Shown here: positions 57,530 to 64,000 of the stretch, piece after piece
How the letters are laid out: each line of letters starts with the position of its first letter
How positions within the stretch are numbered: position 1 is the stretch's first letter
Assembly: GCA_030435675.1 (NCBI GenBank)
Contig: CM059625.1
Coordinates: 15,934,001-15,998,000, forward strand
Length of the DNA stretch: 64,000 nt
Source of the DNA: Steinernema hermaphroditum
Lineage: Eukaryota > Nematoda > Chromadorea > Rhabditida > Steinernematidae
Direction of reading: 5' to 3'
Made by a program: the position numbers and the translations under genes
The notes under the pieces: model-generated
Database searches by the model: none
What the model was told of the DNA's origin: nothing
What the model saw: only the letters and a program-made list of their open reading frames with translations

Positions 57530-58520
57530 ATGGATCTTGAGAATAGGATTAAAGCCTATCGGTTTGTCGCCTATTCGGCGGTGACGTTCTCGGTGGTCGC
57601 CGTTCTTTCGGTGTGTGTCACCCTTCCTATGGTGTACAACTATGTTCATCACGTTCGGAGACAACTTCGTAATGAGGTGACATACTGCAAGGTACAGAAA
57701 ATAGATAGTCGATGATATATTATTCTCAAACTTTCAGGGATCCGCCAAAGACATCTGGTCTGAGGTGCATCAACTGAGAAGCGTTCCCATCGGAGGAAAC
57801 CGTACCTCCCGTCAGGCCGGATACGGAGAGTCCGCCGCCGTTTCGGGAGGTTCGCAATCTCAAGGTGGCGGCGGTGGTGGTGGCGGAGGTGGTGGTGGTG
57901 GCTGTGACGGCTGCTGCAACCCTGGACCTCCTGGACCGGCTGGAAATCCAGGCAAACCTGGTAGACCTGGAAAGCCTGGAGCTCCTGGATCGCCTGGTGC
58001 TCCCGGAAAGCCTCCCGCTTCTCCTTGCGAGCCAACTACTCCTCCTCCGTGCAAGCCCTGCCCTCAAGGACCCCCTGGTCCAGCTGGACCTGCCGGCGCT
58101 CCCGGAGACGCTGGAGCTCCTGGGAACCCCGGAAGCCCTGGAACCGATGGCTCGCCTGGAGAACCCGGACCCAAGGGACCACCTGGACCTGCTGGAGAAC
58201 CTGGAGCCCCTGGAGGCCCCGGAGAGCCAGGAGCCCCCGCCCCAAGCGAACAGGCTGCTCCTGGAGCTCCCGGACCCGCCGGACCTCCCGGACCTCCTGG
58301 CCCAGCTGGACCCGATGGACAGTCTGGTGGCGATGGTCAACCCGGACCCGCTGGACCCAAGGGACCTCCCGGCCCCGATGGAGCCCCCGGAAACGACGGC
58401 CAGCCTGGACAGCCTGGCCCTCCTGGACCATCTGGAGGTGCTGGCGAGAAGGGTATCTGCCCCAAGTACTGTGCCATCGACGGTGGCGTCTTCTTCGAAG
58501 ACGGAACCCGACGTCGCTAA
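57530..58520 (+). CDS. Cuticle collagen 1, 2 exons, 314 aa
   Basis: Exons 57530-57691 and 57738-58520. The N-terminus is a nematode cuticle collagen N domain: [20 protein letters not shown] with a hydrophobic signal-anchor, then [20 protein letters not shown] and AKDIWSEV. A furin-type site RTSR follows, removing the propeptide. A run of 13 glycines leads to CDGCC, then Gly-X-Y blocks ([20 protein letters not shown], and a longer set from residue about 155) interrupted at [17 protein letters not shown] and by AP-SEQA. The C-terminus has [20 protein letters not shown]. The cysteines allow inter-chain disulfides. The protein is secreted by hypodermis into the cuticle; expression of this class is usually moult-linked (family knowledge). 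AATAAA at 58630-58635. A near-identical copy lies at 60824-61810 in reverse. Confidence 0.95.
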
Positions 58521-59265
58521 ACAACTCTCAGCAGCGTCACGGATTGTGCCAGCTCTTCTGCTGTTTCCAATCGTTTCACAGACAACATCGCGTCTTTGTA
58601 GTTTTTAAGTTCTTTCACCATGTCGCAAGAATAAAATGGCATTCAGCATCGGTTTTGCATGGAAGTGATATGTGTTCGTGTCAATAGTTATCCAAAGGGA
58701 GGCAGCAACCTGGAACCGGATCCACAAACCAACTGGGCCAATGTTAACTGGTATCACGAATCCTTGAAATCAGTTGTTTGAAGCTGATGTTAATCTTGAC
58801 GTTTTTTCGCAACCCGATTCTCACGAGTCGGCGCCTTGATGTCGCGTTCTTAATTAATTCGCCTACGAGGCTTCTCAGGGACACGACAATTTTTCCCATA
58901 CCTTGTTTGTCCCCTTTCCACAAAGAAAAACAGGTGGCTCGCAAATCATTTCCACTTATCGAGCATTATCCACGTATAAAAGCCAATTTGCCATTTCCCG
59001 GTACATACATCGAGAACTGTATGCGTCATTTGTTTTCGCTGTCTATCCAATTAACCGTCTTTTGTGGGCGTTCTCGGTTAGGTCGTTTTGTTGTTAACTT
59101 GTTGCCGTGGCGACAATTGGCGCACGCGAAACTCAGATGCTCTCTCGGGTTTCTCGATGGGAGGTTCTCCCTCTCCGCCGAGCGAGACACGCGAAGTGTC
59201 GGCGTAAGGCGCGTACGTGACTTTTTTCTAAGGGGTTCTCTTTCAGGTAATAGCGCTTATTGAGG
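58521..59265. other. 3' region of collagen 1 and upstream region of the mucin-like gene
   Basis: Contains the AATAAA signal at 58630-58635. A plus-strand frame at 58778-59263 (161 codons) and a short minus-strand frame (58744-58944) are open but show no domains. The sequence TTCTCTTTCAG at about 59236-59246 precedes the ATG at 59266 and may be a trans-splice acceptor. Confidence 0.45.
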
Positions 59266-60055
59266 ATGTTCGCCCGCGTGTTCCTTTTCGTTGTCGTCAC
59301 ACAGATCGTCTCCTATGCTCAACAGCCGACCATACCAACCATAGTAAGTAGCGAGCAGTAAGCAATAGTATAACAGTAATATGAGTACGATCAGTTCCTA
59401 TGATGTGTTTGGTATACTTTGGCGTTTCCATTAAACACAGACAGAATTGAAAAAAACTAACTTGGTCATCTTTTAGGCCCCTCTTGTCCCAAACCTCTCC
59501 GCAACGACCTTCCGGCCTCCAGTTCTGTCTCCCTCGCCGTCGCCATTCCAATCATCTAATCCAGTTCAGCCGTCTAACACAGTCTCGGGTCAGGGGGTTT
59601 CCAACACAGTCTCCGGACAGGGGGTTTCCAACACAGTCTCCGGCCAGGGGGTTCCCAACCCTGCACAGCCGGCACAGCACCCTATGGTCACCGCAGCTCC
59701 CCTTGAAGGCAACACCTCGCCACCTCTTACTGGAAACATATCTATTTCTCCCATATCCAACATCTCGCTCACCATCTCTCCTCCCACAGTCGCCCCGCCA
59801 CCCACACTGAGTCCGCTAGGTGCAACCACTGGAGTCTTCGGAGTCACCACGATGTCCACCCCGAGCACACTAACCCCTCACAGAGGCGAAGGATCCAATG
59901 CCGATCTCAATGCTACCTCTCCGCTAATTCCTATCGTCGGCGTCACCCAAGCTTCGACTACTCCCGTTCCCCTTCAAACAACCCCGAAAGGCCAGCATAC
60001 CGTATACCCCGTTCTTGCATTTGTACTCACGTTCCTCGTTGCGTTTCTCCATTAA
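59266..60055 (+). CDS. Secreted, mucin-like Ser/Thr/Pro-rich protein with GPI-anchor-like end, 218 aa
   Basis: Exons 59266-59343 and 59477-60055 (657 bp). Residues 1-18 (MFARVFLFVVVTQIVSYA) form a clear signal peptide. The mature part is Pro/Ser/Thr rich with several N-glycosylation sites (for example NTS, NIS, NLS, NAT) and is probably heavily O-glycosylated. Three tandem 9-residue repeats of SNTVSGQGV lie at residues about 59-85. The C-terminus is a short hydrophobic helix (YPVLAFVLTFLVAFLH) running to the stop, the arrangement of a GPI-anchor signal. It is probably a surface or glycocalyx protein of epidermis or gut. It lies between two inverted collagens. No family was recognised and such sequences evolve fast. 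Confidence 0.75.
59573..59653 (+). repeat. 27-bp tandem repeat, three copies, inside the mucin-like gene
   Basis: Three near-identical in-frame units of TCTAACACAGTCTCGGGTCA plus GGGGGTT encode SNTVSGQGV. They differ at only a few positions, mostly silent, so the array expanded recently. Confidence 0.85.
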
Positions 60056-60823
60056 CTTTTTGTCTTCACACCTGTGTTTGCCTACCTCGTAATTACATCT
60101 AGTCATTCATTAGTGCAAAATCGATTTAATTTACCTAACATCTTGTTTTCCCTTCTTTTACTATATCACTCCACAGTACCTCGTCATTAGTCATCGCTAG
60201 CTTTCGATATTTTGATTTTAATGAAGCCCTACGCGTAGCAGTTGTATCCATATCCCCCACCTCTGGTTTTCTTGTGTTTTCGTGACAATGATTAGATAAT
60301 AAAGGCGAATGTCTATGACTGGCTGAAAAATCCGGAAAGCAACACGCATAGTAGCCAAAGCAGTCAATCTATGACAAAGAAGACTGGATGCCTCCTGGGG
60401 ATGAGTGGTCACGTAACTGGTGATCAGCTGAATCCTGTGTTTCTGGAATGTTGCTATAATTCACTTAGCTGCCTCCATAGCACCTGTCAGTTTGTCGGAA
60501 AATGACGCCAGCACCTAAGATGACAGTAGTGATGGAAATCAGCAATAATTATCAGAACGCTAACAAACATTCCCAATTACGAACGCTTACGTCAGCGAAA
60601 CAATGAGATTAACTGGAAAATTTGTTCACTGTTCGCGGACAGACAACGCTGCAGCTATTTGATGTGTGAAGCAATGATTGCCGAATGCGTTTTATTGATG
60701 CGAAATGATTAAAAGAATGACGACCACCAAATCCTAGAAAGAGTCGAACGATAAGAAGGACGTTGAAAGACGATTGGGAGCAGCGCGATAGCTGATGCGA
60801 TCGACACCGGCTGGTGAGGTCGT
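60056..60823. other. Intergenic between mucin-like gene and collagen 2
   Basis: Tail-to-tail space between the mucin-like gene (plus) and collagen 2 (minus). No frame with a recognisable domain, repeat or RNA gene was seen. A short frame at 60218-60412 is not supported. Confidence 0.5.
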
Positions 60824-61810
60824 TTAGCGACGTCGGGTTCCGTCTTCGAAGAAGACGCCACCGTCGATGGCACAGTACTTGGGGCAAATACCCTTCTCGC
60901 CAGCGCCTCCAGATGGTCCAGGAGGGCCAGGCTGTCCAGGCTGACCATCGTTTCCAGGGGCTCCATCGGGGCCGGGAGGTCCCTTGGGTCCAGCGGGTCC
61001 GGGCTGACCATCGCCACCAGGCTGTCCATCGGATCCAGCTGGGCCAGGAGGTCCGGGAGGTCCGGCGGGTCCGGGAGCTCCAGGAGCAGCCTGTTCGCTT
61101 GGGGCGGGGGCTCCTGGCTCTCCGGGGCCTCCAGGTGCTCCAGGTTCTCCAGCAGGTCCGGGTGGTCCCTTGGGTCCGGGTCCTCCAGGCGAGCCATCGG
61201 TTCCAGGGCTTCCGGGGTTTCCGGGGGCTCCAGCGTCTCCGGGAGCGCCAGCAGGTCCAGCTGGACCAGGGGGTCCTTGAGGGCAGGGCTTGCATGGAGG
61301 AGGAGTAGTTGGCTCGCAAGGAGAAGCGGGAGGCTTTCCGGGAGCACCAGGCGATCCAGGAGCTCCAGGCTTTCCAGGTCTACCAGGTTTGCCTGGATTT
61401 CCAGCCGGTCCAGGAGGTCCAGGGTTGCAGCAGCCATCGCAGCCACCACCACCGCCTCCACCGCCACCCTGAGTTTGAGTGCCTCCCGAAACCGCGGCGG
61501 ACTCTCCGTATCCCGCCTGACGAGCGGTACGGTTTCCACCACCAACCGGGACATTCTTCAGAGAGTGAACCTCAGACCAGATATCCTTGGCGGATCCCTA
61601 CAAATACAGTCACTTCACAAATACAGATTTTCTAGTGATAACGCTCACCTTGCAGAAGGTGATCTCGTTGCGCATCTGTCTGCGAACATGGTGCACATAG
61701 TTGTACACCATGGGCAGGGTGACACACACCGAAAGAACGGCGACCACCGAGAACGTCACCGCCGAGTAGGCGACGAACCGATACGCCTTGATTCGACTCT
61801 CCAAATCCAT
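60824..61810 (-). CDS. Cuticle collagen 2, 2 exons, 311 aa
   Basis: Exons 61810-61649 and 61597-60824 (936 bp). It is the inverted paralog of collagen 1, with the same intron position and phase, the N domain ([20 protein letters not shown]), [25 protein letters not shown], a furin-type RTAR site, a polyglycine run, CDGCC, the same interruptions, and the C-terminus ending [12 protein letters not shown]. The polyglycine run is 9 residues instead of 13. Amino-acid identity is very high across the Gly-X-Y part, and DNA identity is also high in the exons while the intron and flanks differ. This pattern points to recent duplication or gene conversion. Products are secreted cuticle components and may co-assemble or substitute for each other. 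Confidence 0.95.
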
Positions 61811-61850
61811 GATGCTGCGGATTGAGCAATTGCCACACCGACTGATACAG

Positions 61851-61858
61851 TATATATA
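61851..61858 (-). promoter_or_regulatory. TATA box of collagen 2
   Basis: TATATATA on the minus strand (CCTATATATACTG) lies about 45 bases upstream of the ATG at 61810. A TATA box is also present ahead of collagen 1. Confidence 0.5.
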
Positions 61859-63223
61859 GGCTACGTGGGGCACAGTGGGAAACCGGCTCCCTTATCGGAA
61901 CGTTGTAGTTTAGCGAGCTGTCCTCACGAAAAAACCAGAATTGAAACCCATGGTCACACCGCAGCCATTGAAACGCGAAAACAAATCTGTTATAATCTTT
62001 ATTTTTATGGTTTCAAAATGACTCTTTACTCGTTAGGGTTTCGTGATAAACAACGAGTCTAATAGTTTTTAGTTAGCGGAATTCTGTGCGGCAACACTGC
62101 AAATTCAATACCTTTTATGATCGAGTTCACACTTCTGAAATGAAATTGGAAATGTTCAGGGAGAAATTTACCGTTGTTTGCATCTTGAGATTCCAACTAG
62201 ATCACGAATTTATGTTGGACAGCTTCTCCTGTCGAGTATATTACATCTACAGTTGTTCATATCCTTCGATACAAGCATACTGCGATCCAAATACAGTGAA
62301 GAGATACAATTCACCTGAAACGGTATACCCGAGTGAGTCCCGATACGATGCACCTGATAGATGAGGATTTTATCATGGTGCTACTCCAGTGATGTCCAAC
62401 ATGATCTTCTCGAGCATTTGCTATAAAGTAATTATGTATCAGACCTTTATTTTTGGCTTTTCTGGGATGGTGAATAACGAATTTGTCTGTTCTGGAAACG
62501 TTGCTTGCGTATTTATTTGTTTCAAGCAACAATAGATGACGTTAGCATTTTCGCATTCTCGTTGGAAGCATTCTCTTCCGCTCACAGTTTGGCGGACTCG
62601 CTAGTTCCAAAATAATTCGTTTTCTTGTGATTTTTAGCCTTTTTTGTTCAATGCGCGGCATATAGGATAGTGATTGCAGTCTAGATGGGTTTACACGGTG
62701 TCTATTTCTGATATTGTTATGTTGAGATGATATCCAACAGCATGAAGAGCAAAGTGTTTGTTGAAGGAGTTGTATTTCCAACGTTGGAATCCTCTGTTCT
62801 CAGCTGCTCTTTTTAATTGCTGTCACATTCTCTGAAATTTGACGTAGATGCGTTCTACGACATGAAAAATAGAATACCTGGAAAGAGGTCCCATCAGCCA
62901 CTACTGTGCGCCGTAAATATACGTGGGGGGAAGAATCACACCTGGATCACAAGCAATGTATATTCGAATTTGATCCTGTGGTGTTAATTCCGGCTTCCCA
63001 TTTTAGCAGCATATTAAAAATCGTATTTCAAGCGCATTTTGTTCAACAGCCACATACTTATTTGATATTTTGGTTTGATATCTGGGAGCTTGTGAGTACT
63101 ACTGAGTTATGCGAGAATATCCAACCATGCAGAGAAATGTGTGCGTAGTATAGGTTTCGTTGTTGACTATTTTGTGCGTGATTCATCTGAAGATTAGTGA
63201 TCGCTTACCATTCCCATTTCAGA
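61859..63223. other. Upstream flank of collagen 2, no gene seen
   Basis: 1.4 kb between divergent genes. Frames at 62086-62364 and 62906-63148 (plus) and 62542-62781 (minus) have no domains or splice support. No repeat family from elsewhere in the window was recognised. Confidence 0.45.
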
Positions 63224-63537
63224 ATGCTGGTTCGCATCATCGTCCGTCAACCCGCTTTGCGCCGCTTCTTCTCTGCTGCGCCACCCACCAGCTCGGGCAT
63301 TGAACATGCCGTCGAGTTCAAGAAGACTGGCTCCCGTCACAAGCAGGACATCAAGGATTACAAGTGCTCCGAGTATCTTCATTTCAACGTTTATTCGTAC
63401 TACGATCCTGAGGTTTGCTTGTTTGTCTATGGTGAAGTAGGACCGCTTGGCATTTTCAGGTCACCATGCTGCAGAGTCGCGTTGCTCAGCCGACCCCTAA
63501 GAAGCCTGACGTGCTGCCCTCTGTCAAGAGCAAGTAA
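63224..63537 (+). CDS. Small mitochondrial protein, NDUFV3-like (complex I), 2 exons, 88 aa
   Basis: Exons 63224-63412 and 63460-63537. The N-terminus, MLVRIIVRQPALRRFFSAAP, is a classic mitochondrial presequence with an RFFSAA cleavage region. The mature part has DYKCSEYLHFNVYSYYDPEV and then TMLQSRVAQPTPKKPD, resembling the short conserved core of NDUFV3, the 9-10 kDa accessory subunit at the flavoprotein tip of complex I. That assignment is from memory of the motif spacing and is moderate; another small mitochondrial protein is possible. The ATG lies 1 base after CCCATTTCAG, a strong trans-splice acceptor, which rules out the earlier in-frame start at 63197. Confidence 0.7.
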
Positions 63538-64000
63538 ACCATCGTTAGGTCTAATTGCATCAGTCAATGCAGATTTTGTAGTAAAGTAAATTTTGTGACT
63601 GTTCACAACTTCATCTTACCCCTTCTGCTCAGCATTTAGCTAAGACTCTTGGCTGCTGCAACGCGGCTTAATTACAACACCCTTGTGGTTTTCTATAAGA
63701 AAACTAAGCCATTCATTCTTCTTCTATAACACGGCGTATAACCAGAACCTTATGCTCTGGAAGGACTTGCTGCGAATCGCTGCCGACAGATCTTTATGAA
63801 TGTGAAGCAATTCATGCAGCATGAGTTGATAATGTTTTAACTATAGGACTATCAGTGACAGCAGCTGGGCGTGACGGCTAGATGGAATGACCCGGCACTT
63901 TTATTACCTTGCAGTCGTTAAAGCTCTGTGTTTTATTAAAATTTTTGTATTGATAATGTAAAGGGAAAGTCAGGCCCAGAATTTGCTTTCCCTGTGAGGA
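63538..64000. other. 3' flank to the right edge
   Basis: 463 bases after the NDUFV3-like gene. No frame of note, no repeat and no RNA gene was recognised. Confidence 0.5.

Noticed and set aside
57726..58340. Long minus-strand frames opposite collagen 1 (and plus-strand frames opposite collagen 2)
   Set aside because: They are antisense shadows of Gly-X-Y repeats, rich in Ser/Arg or Leu from reversed GGN CCN codons.

Overview
The window is nuclear DNA from a nematode, most likely a rhabditid (clade V) worm. The evidence is two cuticle collagens with the nematode N-terminal domain, an SRX-type chemoreceptor, an HNF4-like nuclear receptor of the kind expanded in nematodes, a nematode globin, introns of about 42-50 bp with TTTCAG/TTTAG acceptors, and several start codons placed just after an acceptor-like TTTCAG, as expected for trans-spliced leaders. 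The species cannot be named from sequence alone.

Layout. 0-5 kb: a possible first exon leaving the left edge, an intronless unrecognised gene (853-1887) with a scrambled partial copy behind it, and a minus-strand globin. 5-12.6 kb: mostly gene-poor decayed sequence. 12.6-19.1 kb: a complete 17-exon minus-strand anoctamin (TMEM16). 20-28 kb: repeat-rich, with tRNA-headed SINE-like copies, a 1.27 kb mariner-like element, a GC-rich island and a GAGTCC repeat. 28-30.3 kb: an SRX GPCR. 30.5-31.4 kb: probable exons of an unidentified minus-strand gene. 31.7-41.6 kb: two ARL14EP-domain paralogs flanking vha-11 (V-ATPase subunit C); the second paralog is greatly enlarged by repeats and carries a MITE in its first intron. 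45.5-49 kb: nrfl-1 (NHERF, two PDZ domains plus an ERM-binding tail). 51-51.7 kb: a HAD phosphatase of the pseudouridine-5'-phosphatase type. 52.2-55.7 kb: a nuclear receptor with complete DNA-binding domain. 57.5-61.8 kb: two near-identical collagens in tail-to-tail orientation around a small mucin-like GPI-anchor candidate. 63.2 kb: a short mitochondrial protein resembling complex I subunit NDUFV3.

The genes do not form one pathway. Neighbours are independent housekeeping, membrane and cuticle genes. Gene models were built by hand from reading frames and splice phases. The anoctamin, vha-11, nrfl-1, globin, SRX, ARL14EP-2 and receptor models all close in frame to lengths divisible by three. 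The most distinctive features are the ARL14EP paralog pair (one compact, one repeat-expanded), the MITE that landed exactly in a splice-donor GTAA while keeping it intact, and a dispersed SINE-like family with a conserved hairpin inside its tRNA-like head.
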